Part shown: piece by piece, positions 1 through 7,817 of the stretch
Layout of the letters: every line of letters starts with the position of its first letter
Position numbering within the stretch: position 1 is the stretch's first letter
Assembly: GCA_030668425.1 (NCBI GenBank)
Contig: DAOUTY010000025.1
Coordinates: 1 to 12,910, forward strand
DNA length: 12,910 bases
Direction: 5' to 3'
Source of the DNA: Chloroflexota bacterium
Lineage (GTDB): Bacteria > Chloroflexota > Dehalococcoidia > SZUA-161
Translations under genes and position numbers: made by a program
The notes under the pieces: generated by a model
Seen by the model: only the letters and a program-made list of their open reading frames with translations
The model's database searches: none
Told to the model about the DNA's origin: nothing

Positions 1-3
1 CTG

Positions 4-11
4 TCTCCTCT
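4..11 (-). promoter_or_regulatory. Ribosome binding site for a gene beyond the left edge
   Basis: On the minus strand the last bases of the window read AGAGGAGA, a good Shine-Dalgarno match, 24 bases after the stop codon of the last CoA-transferase gene. No start codon follows before the window ends. This suggests that another co-directional gene of the same operon begins just outside the window. Inference from one short motif. Confidence 0.4.
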
Positions 12-35
12 ACGGCTGCTGTCTTATGCCGTTAC

Positions 36-1367
36 CTATTCAGCCTTGTACTTGCCGATCTCCAGGTCAGGCACAAGGTCCATGCCGATGTGTCCCTCCC
101 TTTCGAGTTCGGCATACTCCTCGTCGGAGACCTTGAGAATCTCCTTGTATACGTACTCGTTATGCTCACCCAGACGAACGGGCGGGCGCCGGAAGTGGTT
201 AGGGGTCTTGGACATTCTGTAGGGCAGCCCGGGATAGCGGTGTGTGCCACATTCAGAATGGGTAACCTCCTCAAAGAATCCTCTATCCTTCATCTGAGGG
301 TCGTTATAGGCATCGTCCGGGTGTTCAACCGGACCAGCAGCTACCCCCTCTTTCTGCAACGTGTACATGGCCTTGAAATGGTCGTGCTGGCTGGTCCATT
401 CCTCAATGCGTCGGTCCAGCTCATCGTGATTATGACACCGCTTTAGAGTATCTGAGAACCTTTCCTCTCTGGTCCATTCCGGGTTACCCAGGGCGCGGCA
501 GAATCCCTCCCATTCCTTATCATTGCGAATGGTGATGTTGACCCATCGGTCTTCTCCCTGGCAGCGGTAACAGCCCTGGACGGCTCCATAGAGGTCTCGA
601 TTGCCTGTCCTTTCAGTGATCCTCTGGTTCATGGTGTAGTCCAAGATCGCCTCACCCAACTGGGTCATGGTAGCCTCTGCCTGTGATATATCGATAAACA
701 TTCCCTTCCCGGTCTTGTTGCGCTGGTGGAGGGCCATCACGATAATGAAGGGGGCAGCAGTCCCGGAGGCTTCGTCACCGTGATAGATGGCCGAATTCGC
801 GGTTACGTCTCGATCAACGTAGCCCCTGAGATAGGTATGTCCCAGAAAGTCCTCCTGGTGAGCACCAAGAGCCCGATAGTATTTGAGCGGTCCTGTTTGA
901 CCGAAGCCTGACATGGAAACCATGATGATCTTTGGGTTCCACTCCTGTATCACGTCATAGGTAAGGCCGAGGTTCTCCATGACACCGGGCTGATTGCTCT
1001 CAATGAATACATCGCTCACCTGGACAAGCTGCTTGATTATCTCCTTGCCTCGGGGCTTCACGGGATCCACGGTGCAGGAGAGCTTGTTTCGCCCATGTAC
1101 GTTGAACATGCTACTCCGGTTCCAGGGCCTCCCGTTAACCTCGTCGTAGCCTTCCTTGAGATATGCGGCATAACCCCCTTTCACGAAGTCCACGGCAAAT
1201 TTCGGGTGCCTGGGCGCGGGGCCTCTGGTGCCCACAGCCAGGTAGTGAAGTGACTCCACCTTGATGACCTCGGCACCCCAGTCGGCCAGGTGCATCTCGG
1301 CAGTGGGGCCAGCCCACATCTGTGTCATGCCAACCACCCGTATCCCCTCTAGCGGCAGCTTGGCCAT
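36..1367 (-). CDS. Class III (CaiB/BaiF) CoA-transferase, catalytic Asp present
   Basis: A 443-residue CaiB/BaiF-type CoA-transferase, expected to move CoA between an acyl-CoA donor and a free carboxylic acid through an aspartyl-CoA anhydride in the cytosol. The N-terminal Rossmann half carries LADWGAEVIKVE (about 27-38) and SMSGFGQTGP (151-160). The HGDEASG segment places D198 where formyl-CoA transferase has its catalytic aspartate, and TGKGMFIDIS follows (219-228). The C-terminal signature RLGEHNEYVY lies near 398-407. At 443 residues it is longer than the usual 390-410; extra sequence lies at about 40-85 and in the C-terminal tail. The ATG follows the stop of the preceding CoA-transferase gene after one base (TGA-G-ATG), and its AGGAGGG SD lies inside that gene, so translation is probably coupled. 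The two proteins likely form a heteromer. The substrate is unknown. Confidence 0.93.
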   Translation of the reverse strand: MAKLPLEGIRVVGMTQMWAGPTAEMHLADWGAEVIKVESLHYLAVGTRGPAPRHPKFAVDFVKGGYAAYLKEGYDEVNGRPWNRSSMFNVHGRNKLSCTVDPVKPRGKEIIKQLVQVSDVFIESNQPGVMENLGLTYDVIQEWNPKIIMVSMSGFGQTGPLKYYRALGAHQEDFLGHTYLRGYVDRDVTANSAIYHGDEASGTAAPFIIVMALHQRNKTGKGMFIDISQAEATMTQLGEAILDYTMNQRITERTGNRDLYGAVQGCYRCQGEDRWVNITIRNDKEWEGFCRALGNPEWTREERFSDTLKRCHNHDELDRRIEEWTSQHDHFKAMYTLQKEGVAAGPVEHPDDAYNDPQMKDRGFFEEVTHSECGTHRYPGLPYRMSKTPNHFRRPPVRLGEHNEYVYKEILKVSDEEYAELEREGHIGMDLVPDLEIGKYKAE

Positions 1368-1368
1368 C

Positions 1369-2574
1369 TCAGATAATCCCTCCTTCCCTCAGTTTCATCA
1401 GGTCTTCCCTTGTGTAACCCAGCGAGGCATAGACTTCCTCGTTGTGCTCACCCAGTAGCGGCGCTGGCCTTCTTATCTCCCATGGCAACTCCGCCGATAT
1501 GGCCGGCATGCCAGGGCAGGTTAGCTTTCCTACCACTGGATGATCGATCTCTGCCCAGAATCCCCTCTCCTGGAACTGTGGCTCTCTGAGTAAGTCCTCG
1601 GTCGTATTGATCGGGCCGCTCATGACACGGCCCTCTTGGCAGGCCTCGACGATTTCTCTCCGCGTGCGCTCCATGATCCAGGGGTACCAGATATCGGCAA
1701 AGAACTCCTCCCTGCGTTCCACGTCGAATTGATTCACACCGCCGTACCTTTCCATGAGAGGCATCTTTAACACCTTTTCAATCCGGTTCAGGAACATGAA
1801 CCCCCCAGCCACGTCAACGTAACCATCGGCACAGGGAAAGATTCCATAGGGATACTGCAATAGCCCCGCGATATCCATTCTGGGCGTTAATTCCCCGTTA
1901 TACTCGTAGGCCAGGAGTTCGCTCATCCTTCTATCTATGGAGCCCATCTGGGATTCCATTAGAGAGACATCAACATACTGGCCAATCCCCTGGGCCCGGG
2001 CTGCGTATAGAGCTATCATTGTGGCTGTCGCAGCCATGGTGCCTCCCTGGTATTGGATCACATTCATTCCTTTCTTGACGGGCTCGCAGTCGCCAACTCC
2101 TGTGGTGCACATGGCGCCGCCCATCCCATATATAATCAGCTCTGAGGCCTTGAAGTCCCGATAGGGGCCTGTCTGGCCGAAGTTGGAGATGGACGTCATG
2201 ACAAGCTTGGGATTGATCTTCTCCAAGGTCTCGTAATCCAGTCCGAGGCTGGGCATAACATGAGGGTTGAAGTTCTCCACAAGAATATCTGCATCCTCTG
2301 CCAGATCCTTGAGTATTCTTTTCCCCGTCTCAGTCTTTAGATTCAGGGTAATGCTTCGCTTATTGGTGTTCAGGTACAGGAATAGTCCACTCTTTTCCGG
2401 GTGTGGGTCATCCTGGTAGAAAGGGCCCATTCTCCGCGCCGGATCGCCCTCGCCTGATCTCTCGACCTTGATCACATCGGCACCGTAGTCTGCGAATAGC
2501 TTGGTACAGTTGGGCCCTGAAATATACCAGGTCAGATCCAGTATTCGCACATCGGATAACGGTTGCTCGACCAT
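1369..2574 (-). CDS. Class III (CaiB/BaiF) CoA-transferase-like protein, catalytic Asp replaced
   Basis: A 401-residue CaiB/BaiF-family protein of normal length. Family marks include LFADYGADVIKVER (26-39), SISNFGQTGPY (128-138), MGGAMCTTG (151-159), GIGQYVDVSLMESQ (196-209) and LLGEHNEEVY near the C-terminus. Aligning the helix before GIGQYVDVS with formyl-CoA transferase puts Q174 (in NVIQYQGG) at the catalytic Asp169 position, so this subunit may not form the aspartyl-CoA intermediate. The next gene encodes a paralogue that keeps the Asp. I chose the ATG at 2574 because AGGAGGAGG stands 5 bases before it. A frame extension to a start at 2610 exists but would overlap the AOR gene and has no better SD. 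It may be a structural or substrate-binding partner in a heteromeric transferase, but activity cannot be excluded. Confidence 0.92.
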   Translation of the reverse strand: MVEQPLSDVRILDLTWYISGPNCTKLFADYGADVIKVERSGEGDPARRMGPFYQDDPHPEKSGLFLYLNTNKRSITLNLKTETGKRILKDLAEDADILVENFNPHVMPSLGLDYETLEKINPKLVMTSISNFGQTGPYRDFKASELIIYGMGGAMCTTGVGDCEPVKKGMNVIQYQGGTMAATATMIALYAARAQGIGQYVDVSLMESQMGSIDRRMSELLAYEYNGELTPRMDIAGLLQYPYGIFPCADGYVDVAGGFMFLNRIEKVLKMPLMERYGGVNQFDVERREEFFADIWYPWIMERTRREIVEACQEGRVMSGPINTTEDLLREPQFQERGFWAEIDHPVVGKLTCPGMPAISAELPWEIRRPAPLLGEHNEEVYASLGYTREDLMKLREGGII

Positions 2575-2579
2575 GGCAT

Positions 2580-2588
2580 CCTCCTCCT
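2580..2588 (-). promoter_or_regulatory. Ribosome binding site fixing the start of CoA-transferase A
   Basis: AGGAGGAGG on the minus strand ends 5 bases before the ATG at 2574. It lies in the 25-base gap after the AOR stop and favours the 401-residue form over a longer one that would start at 2610. Confidence 0.7.
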
Positions 2589-2599
2589 GCATAGGGTAG

Positions 2600-4546
2600 C
2601 TACACCGCAAGTCCTCTCCGCCCCAGGTCTTGCGCTACTTCGTGAAGATCGAGTTCCTCCAGCTTTGCCTTCGTCTGGAGGCCTGTGGCAACATCCCACT
2701 CTCTTAACTGATAGTATTCGTCTTTCATCCTTTCAAACTCTTCCCTGTCCACTACCATGCCAGTTCTCGAAGTTATCTCGCCATTCTTCCCCGGAGCTTG
2801 GCATTCGGGGTTCATGGCATGGCCCTTGAGTGGTATTGTGAAGAAGGCATCCGGAATCTGGTCGCTTTCTCTCCCCCTGTGGCCTTCTCTGATATGTATC
2901 GCCCTTTGCAGGTTGAGCACTCGTTCTCCTATGTAATAGAGTTCCTCTTCATCCACCTCTGTACCCGTAATGGCGGAAAGCATTTTGCTGTCAATAGATG
3001 GGTCGCCTATATGATCACCTGACAAAGTGTGTGTGACTGGCCAGGTAAAGTCACAGAGGATGAGACATTCTTTGGCATACTCGCGATCCTGGATTTTCGC
3101 TGCTGCCAGTGCCTTCCCATCGTAGGTGGAGAAGTCAGCCGCCAGTTCGCTACCCCAGAACCTCGCGGCGATCTTGCGAAATACGTCGCTCGACAAGTAA
3201 GCGCCCTCGAGACCGTTGGCCCAGTTCACCCACTGGAATAGAACCAGGCCCATTTCGTGCAGCTGATTTACCGCCTGCCTCGGCTCCATGGCGTACAGCA
3301 GGCCGTGCACAGGGAACGTACGGGGGCAGTACGTCAGCAAATGTCCTGCTTTCGACACATAGTCGGCGACCAACTCTTTTGCTTCGGCGCCCAGTGTATC
3401 GGCTGCTCTTTGTATCCCCTGAGCTAGTACGTCACCGAAGCCTTCGCGGAGCGACATCTTCGTTACCAGGGCCTCCATGTATTCCCAGCTACCTACCTTG
3501 GACAGGGGAATGCCCGTGTTCTCGTCTGTCAGTATACCTGCGTGCCTGCACCTTGAGAGCCACTTCATCATCGACTCGATGGCAAGCGCATCGACCCCGT
3601 ATTCATCGCATATTCTGTTGACATAAAATGGAACCTCGTTCTGTTCTCCGTAGTACTTGCTTACACGGTCAAGGTAGAATAGCGAGGACCCGCACAGGGA
3701 CTTCCCCCTTTTCTTGCCGTCTCTGGATTCCACGGTTATCCTTCCATCGTAGCCTGCGCAGCCCAGGCATAGGTCTAGTTTCACTTTTTGACCAGGTACT
3801 ACTTCGATATGGGCCTCAGGTTTAGCTATGAGTTCCATGTATCCCGGGCCCTTCCACAACAACTGGCGGACGTGTTCTTTGACTTCCTTAAATTTCTCAA
3901 GATTGCCCGGGGTTACCTTTCCCTTACCCCTCACTGCAATGGCCTTCAATTTCTTGGAACCCATAACAGCTCCGAACCCGCTGGAACCGCTGGCGTCATT
4001 GTCAGCGAGGAGAATAGCATAGGAGACCAGGTTCTCGCCCGCGGGGCCACATGCTACCACTGCCACGGTGCGCCCCAGTTCCTCTTTCAGGATTTCTCGC
4101 GTTTCCACGGTGTTTTTGCCCCAAAGAGCGGAAGCGTCTCTTATCTCGACGACATCGTCGTCAATAAAGACATATACGGGTCTATCTGATTTGCCTTGTA
4201 TCACCAACCCGTCGTAGCCGGCGAATTTGAGCTGTCCTCCCCATCTTCCTCCGAAATTGCAGTAGGAAAACTCCTCGGGGGTCATAGCCGGGGCCTTGCC
4301 GCACACCTGCCATCGGGAGCCGGACAGTCCGCTGAATCCTGCCAGGGGTCCGGTTGCGAATATCAGCCGATTTTCAGGATCGAAGGCGCTGACATCGGCG
4401 GGCACCTCATCCCAATAGATCTTGGCTGCGATGCCCCTTCCCCCGAGAAACCTGTCTGCATAGTCCGCTGATGGCGTGTGATTTATCGTTCCCGAAGACA
4501 GGTCGACCCTCAGGATTTTGCCTGCATATCCATATCGCTCCGTCAC
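2600..4546 (-). CDS. Tungsten-type aldehyde:ferredoxin oxidoreductase (AOR) family protein
   Basis: A 648-residue cytosolic AOR-family protein, normally carrying a bis-pyranopterin W (or Mo) site and one [4Fe-4S] cluster, and oxidising aldehydes to acids or the reverse. The N-terminal cofactor domain shows GGRGIAAKIYWDE (35-47), ATGPLAG (64-70) and NFGGRWGGQLKFAGYDG (97-113). The middle and C-terminal AOR domain shows CDEYGVDALA (313-322), REGFGDVLAQG (367-377) and LILCDFTWP (495-503). The cluster motif is unusual: C260-x2-C263-x3-D267 instead of C-x2-C-x3-C, with C498 as the fourth ligand. It starts with GTG overlapping the ferredoxin stop (GTGA), and an AGGGGG SD lies 6 bases upstream, so the two subunits are coupled. 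The ferredoxin-then-AOR order resembles the AorAB aldehyde oxidoreductase type. BamBC (benzoyl-CoA reductase) is a distant alternative, but no other bam gene is visible. Confidence 0.93.
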   Translation of the reverse strand: MTERYGYAGKILRVDLSSGTINHTPSADYADRFLGGRGIAAKIYWDEVPADVSAFDPENRLIFATGPLAGFSGLSGSRWQVCGKAPAMTPEEFSYCNFGGRWGGQLKFAGYDGLVIQGKSDRPVYVFIDDDVVEIRDASALWGKNTVETREILKEELGRTVAVVACGPAGENLVSYAILLADNDASGSSGFGAVMGSKKLKAIAVRGKGKVTPGNLEKFKEVKEHVRQLLWKGPGYMELIAKPEAHIEVVPGQKVKLDLCLGCAGYDGRITVESRDGKKRGKSLCGSSLFYLDRVSKYYGEQNEVPFYVNRICDEYGVDALAIESMMKWLSRCRHAGILTDENTGIPLSKVGSWEYMEALVTKMSLREGFGDVLAQGIQRAADTLGAEAKELVADYVSKAGHLLTYCPRTFPVHGLLYAMEPRQAVNQLHEMGLVLFQWVNWANGLEGAYLSSDVFRKIAARFWGSELAADFSTYDGKALAAAKIQDREYAKECLILCDFTWPVTHTLSGDHIGDPSIDSKMLSAITGTEVDEEELYYIGERVLNLQRAIHIREGHRGRESDQIPDAFFTIPLKGHAMNPECQAPGKNGEITSRTGMVVDREEFERMKDEYYQLREWDVATGLQTKAKLEELDLHEVAQDLGRRGLAV

Positions 4547-5121
4547 ATTGAACCCCCTGCTAACCCCGCTTTTACTTTGGGTTTGAAGACAATAGAAGGC
4601 TCTAGCTCGGCGGAGTATATAAAGCCCTCGGCCTCCCTTGCATCTCCATAGAGCGCCTTAAGCTCGTCCAGGGGGCCAGCATCCAGGGCGCGCATCGGGC
4701 ATGCAGCTACGCAGATAGGCTTCTTACCCTCCTCCAGCCTGTCCGGGCAGAGGTTGCACATTTGCATTTTAGCGTTATTCTCAGCTCCGAACTGGGGAGC
4801 CTTGTAACTGCACGCTTGCCAGCAGAGGTCGCACTGGTCCTTGCCCAGGCACTTCGTCTGGTCAACTAGCACTACTCCGTCTTCTTGCCTTTTGGTGATG
4901 GCCCCTGCGGGGCATGCGGCAATACAGGCGGGTTGAGCACAGTGGTAGCATGAACTGGTGTAAAAGGCGACAAACAGATCAGGGAACTCACCCCGCTCTA
5001 TCGTTGTCACCCGTTGCCAGCTAGCAGGTCCTGCAGGCACGTCATGCCAGTCTTTGCAGGCGACAACGCAGGCATAGCAGCCCGTACAGCGGGTCTGATC
5101 GAAGTAAAATCCTATCTGCAT
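4543..5121 (-). CDS. Four-cluster [4Fe-4S] ferredoxin subunit (DmsB/HycB/AorA type)
   Basis: A 192-residue polyferredoxin that should carry electrons to or from a molybdo/tungsto-enzyme. Sixteen cysteines fall in four groups: C12/15/18/22, C58/61/66/70, C91/97/100/104 and C122/125/137/141. These give four [4Fe-4S] clusters, as in DmsB-like subunits. The third group has C-x5-C where C-x2-C is usual, a small insertion. There is no signal peptide or membrane segment, so the protein is cytosolic. I chose the ATG at 5121 because AGGAG lies 8 bases upstream and the protein then begins MQIGFYFDQTRC, the usual distance from the first cysteine. The GTG at 5160 lies inside the preceding gene and would add 13 unlikely residues. 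It starts 11 bases after the DmsA-like gene and overlaps the AOR start by 4 bases, so it could serve either enzyme, or both. Confidence 0.93.
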   Translation of the reverse strand: MQIGFYFDQTRCTGCYACVVACKDWHDVPAGPASWQRVTTIERGEFPDLFVAFYTSSCYHCAQPACIAACPAGAITKRQEDGVVLVDQTKCLGKDQCDLCWQACSYKAPQFGAENNAKMQMCNLCPDRLEEGKKPICVAACPMRALDAGPLDELKALYGDAREAEGFIYSAELEPSIVFKPKVKAGLAGGSM

Positions 5122-5129
5122 CGCTTTCT

Positions 5130-5134
5130 CTCCT
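5130..5134 (-). promoter_or_regulatory. Ribosome binding site fixing the ferredoxin start
   Basis: AGGAG (extended AGGAGAG) on the minus strand stands 8 bases before the ATG at 5121 and overlaps the stop codon of the upstream DmsA-like gene. It supports the shorter 192-residue ferredoxin. Confidence 0.7.
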
Positions 5135-7304
5135 ACCCCTTCTCCACTTGTACTAAGCACGAGTTGTTGGTAAAAGCCCCCCCGGGTGAACGCGCGTCGC
5201 GTGTGAGGACATTGGCGCAGCCCCCCCGGTCGATCCCTCGCTCATCGGGATTATACCAAGCGCCCTGGGGGACGTCCACTACACCGGGTATGATTCTCTG
5301 GGTTATCTCGGCCTGGATAATTATCTCACCCCTGTCGTTGAATACCCTGGTAAGGTCTCCGTCCTTGATTCCCCTGGGCTTGGCATCTTTTGGATTGATT
5401 TTCACTGCCTGGGGCTCGAGTTCCCTCAGCCAGGGTATGTTATCGAACTGACTGTGTGCCCTTCGCTTGAAGTGGGTGCTGATCATCTGGAGAGGATACT
5501 TCTCGGCGAGCGGGTCGTTAGCGCTTTCCCAGGTTTCGATGTACTTGGGGATGGGGGGCATCAGCGGCTTTTCCATATCGGCGATCTGCTGGCTGTATAT
5601 CTCGATCTTCCCCGAGGGTGTGGGGAAGGGATGATTTGCCGGGTCGGCGATCTCATTCTTGAAGGGGACGCTGGGTTCCGAGTAAAACTTCTCGACGCCT
5701 GTCTCCTTGAAGCGCTCGTAGTCAGTAACTGCAGGCGACATGATCTGCTCGAGCCATTCCGCGTCGGTCTTATCGTTGTAGTCGGTGATGCCCATCTTCT
5801 CGGCAAGACCATCGCAGATATCCAGATGGGAGCGCGATTCACCCAGAGGCTCGATGACCTTCCTCTGGTAGGCCAGATGGGGGCCGGCACCCCAGACGGC
5901 ATCGTTACGCTCGAAGAATGTGCAGGTAGGCAGCAGGATATCGGCGAACTTAGCCGTGGCGGTCATAAACTGCTCCTGAATAGCGATGAACTCCAGTGAT
6001 TTCAGTGCCCTCACAGCTTTGTTCACATTGGGGTATTGATTAAGGTAGTTAACGTTAGCGGTGTAGACCATCTTGTAGTCGCTGTAGTAGCCGCCGGCTT
6101 TACCCTTGAGGATAGCATCCATTACCTCGGAGTTATGGAGCCTGGCGATGAGCCCAGGGCCCTTCGAGATCACAGTCGGCAGGGCATCTTGTCTTCTCGG
6201 GGAGCCTGCATCGACCGGGTTGCCACCTGTTCGCATCGCCGGGCCCATGGGGAAAGGTGTATCGCCGCGCTGGGTGATCTCGCACCCAGGGCTGCCACCG
6301 TGGATGCCGATGTTGCCTGTCATTGCAGCCAGAACGAATGCTGCTCGGTGGTACTGCTCACCGTAGGCGGTGCGCCCAGGCGCTTTGCTGGGGAGCAACG
6401 CCGCGGGTTTGGTGGTGGCGTACTCCCGGGCAAGATCGGCGATTGTCTGGGCGGGGACGCTGGTTATACGCTCTGCCCACTCGGGCGTCTTAGGTACTCC
6501 ATCCTCCTCGCCGAGAACATATTTCTTGAAATGGTCGAACCCCACGGTATAGGTGTCGAGGAATTTCTTATCATAGAGATTCTCGGTTATCATCACATAG
6601 GCCATAGCGATCATAGCTGCGGCATCAGTTCCCGGCTTGATGGGAATCCAGCGGTCGGCAACTAGGGCGGCAGTGTCAGTGTATCTGGGGTCAACGACAA
6701 TGAACCTCGTCCCCGCCTCCTTGGCTTTGGCTAGGGCGTAGCTTGTACCGCAGCCGTCAATGATCACTGCGGGGTTCATTCCCCAGAGGATTGCCAGCTT
6801 TGAGTTGATGACGTCACGGTGGTCTACCCCAGTGGGATACCCGTAAGTGGCCTGACAGGCGAACATCCAGCCCTCGTTGGAGGCGATACCCCACATCAGG
6901 GTGCAGCCCCCGGCCAGGCTAAAAGCCCGAACAATTGTCCGCGTGTTGTGTACCTGGCCCATGTCACCGCCGTTGGTCAGGTATACGACTGCCGCAGGGC
7001 CATAGGTCTCTTTAACCCTTTTATATTCGCTGGCCACCGTTTCCAGAGCCTCGTCCCAGGAAATACGCTCGAACTTCCCCTCTCCGCGCTCCCCCACCCT
7101 TTTCAGTGGGTAGAGAAGACGGTCCGGCGCGTATATCCTCTGTCGGTAAGCACGGCACCTGAGACAATTCCTGAGCTGGGGTTCATCTCCATCATCGGTC
7201 TCTATGCGTGTGATTACCCCGTCCTTGACATAGACTTTAAGCAGGCAGGCCCCTCCGCAGTTCATGTCGCAGCCCGTATAATATGCCTTTTCTACACTCG
7301 CCAT
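5133..7304 (-). CDS. DMSO-reductase-family molybdopterin oxidoreductase, cytosolic, DmsA-like
   Basis: A 723-residue catalytic subunit of the DMSO reductase family (bis-MGD with Mo or W). The N-terminal cluster domain has C12-x3-C16-x3-C20 and C47 in NCLRCRAY, followed by RIYAPDRLLYPLKRVGERGEGKFERISWDEA, very close to DmsA/YnfE layout. GGCTLMWGIASNEG (132-145) puts S142 where DmsA has its Mo-ligand serine. The ends of the MGD-binding regions are recognisable: LAILWGMNPAV (170-180), FADILLPTCTFFERND, and the C-terminal FNDRGEIIIQAEI and VVDVPQGAW. There is no twin-arginine leader (it starts MASVEKAYYTGC) and no DmsC-type anchor nearby, so it is probably soluble and cytosolic. SD GGAGAG lies 6 bases before the ATG. 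The motif CDMNC resembles the CDINC of acetylene hydratase, so a non-redox hydratase role is conceivable. The substrate is unknown; a literal DMSO reductase is unlikely. Confidence 0.93.
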   Translation of the reverse strand: MASVEKAYYTGCDMNCGGACLLKVYVKDGVITRIETDDGDEPQLRNCLRCRAYRQRIYAPDRLLYPLKRVGERGEGKFERISWDEALETVASEYKRVKETYGPAAVVYLTNGGDMGQVHNTRTIVRAFSLAGGCTLMWGIASNEGWMFACQATYGYPTGVDHRDVINSKLAILWGMNPAVIIDGCGTSYALAKAKEAGTRFIVVDPRYTDTAALVADRWIPIKPGTDAAAMIAMAYVMITENLYDKKFLDTYTVGFDHFKKYVLGEEDGVPKTPEWAERITSVPAQTIADLAREYATTKPAALLPSKAPGRTAYGEQYHRAAFVLAAMTGNIGIHGGSPGCEITQRGDTPFPMGPAMRTGGNPVDAGSPRRQDALPTVISKGPGLIARLHNSEVMDAILKGKAGGYYSDYKMVYTANVNYLNQYPNVNKAVRALKSLEFIAIQEQFMTATAKFADILLPTCTFFERNDAVWGAGPHLAYQRKVIEPLGESRSHLDICDGLAEKMGITDYNDKTDAEWLEQIMSPAVTDYERFKETGVEKFYSEPSVPFKNEIADPANHPFPTPSGKIEIYSQQIADMEKPLMPPIPKYIETWESANDPLAEKYPLQMISTHFKRRAHSQFDNIPWLRELEPQAVKINPKDAKPRGIKDGDLTRVFNDRGEIIIQAEITQRIIPGVVDVPQGAWYNPDERGIDRGGCANVLTRDARSPGGAFTNNSCLVQVEKG

Positions 7305-7336
7305 ATCTTCCTCTCCATGTTCGAAGTTGCAGGCGG

Positions 7337-7771
7337 TTATCCTCTGGAGGGAATTATTACGGTGGCCAGGGTGTTGACAGTCGCTGCACCGTCCTGATTC
7401 ACCACCGCAAGCTCACAATCGACCTTATGCTCTCCGTTCTCCCGATATTTCCTGGCCACCTTGCCGCTGACACTGATGGTGTCGCCGGCGTAGCTGGGGG
7501 CATTGAGGGTCAGGCTCAGCTTCCGGAGCTTTCCGGTAGGACCTGTCCAATCCGTGAGACATCTTCCCAGGAGACCCTGCAGGAATGCGGTGGCTACTGC
7601 TGGTGCCTCGTAGCCGGCAGCCCGGGCAAAGTCCGCGTCATGGTGCAGGGGGAATATGTCCCGGGTTGCACATACAATCATAACGATGCGATTTCGGGTG
7701 ATTTCGAGCGACACGGTCGGGATTTCGCTATTCTCAACCACATCTTCCCAATAAAGTGTCTCACTTGCCAT
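7337..7771 (-). CDS. MaoC-like hot-dog (R)-enoyl-CoA hydratase subunit
   Basis: A 144-residue single hot-dog protein of the MaoC dehydratase family, expected to hydrate enoyl-CoA or dehydrate 3-hydroxyacyl-CoA in the cytosol. The hydratase motif reads ATRDIFPLHHD, giving the catalytic Asp (D38) and His (H43) with the spacing seen in (R)-specific hydratases, although the usual Asn between them is Phe. A second hot-dog half follows (LSLTLNAPSYAGDTISVSGKV). I chose the ATG at 7771 because GGAG stands 9 bases upstream. An in-frame TTG at 7786 would add five residues, but it overlaps that SD and has none of its own. It follows the FAS1-type dehydratase gene by about 46 bases. The two probably make a heteromer in which this is the catalytic chain. 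Confidence 0.88.
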   Translation of the reverse strand: MASETLYWEDVVENSEIPTVSLEITRNRIVMIVCATRDIFPLHHDADFARAAGYEAPAVATAFLQGLLGRCLTDWTGPTGKLRKLSLTLNAPSYAGDTISVSGKVARKYRENGEHKVDCELAVVNQDGAATVNTLATVIIPSRG

Positions 7772-7780
7772 CGGTTTAAT

Positions 7781-7784
7781 CTCC
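7781..7784 (-). promoter_or_regulatory. Ribosome binding site fixing the MaoC gene start
   Basis: GGAG on the minus strand, 9 bases before the ATG at 7771. It overlaps the alternative TTG at 7786, which favours the ATG. Confidence 0.5.
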
Positions 7785-7817
7785 AAAGCAAAGGGATTGT
7801 TCCAGACTTATGGGCGA

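Noticed and set aside
2575..2610. Longer CoA-transferase start at 2610
   Set aside because: It overlaps the AOR end; AGGAGGAGG points to the ATG at 2574, where family similarity begins.
2600..5121. BamBC-type benzoyl-CoA reductase
   Set aside because: BamB is an AOR-family protein with a ferredoxin partner, but no other benzoyl-CoA pathway gene is visible and the ferredoxin is of the four-cluster AorA/DmsB type.
5122..5160. Longer ferredoxin start (GTG at 5160)
   Set aside because: It would overlap the upstream gene by 28 bases, and the AGGAG at 5130-5134 fits the ATG at 5121.
6036..6665. Plus-strand open frames opposite the DmsA-like gene (also at 5454-5999 and 6819-7397)
   Set aside because: These are antisense shadows of a strongly conserved coding sequence; no motif or SD supports them.
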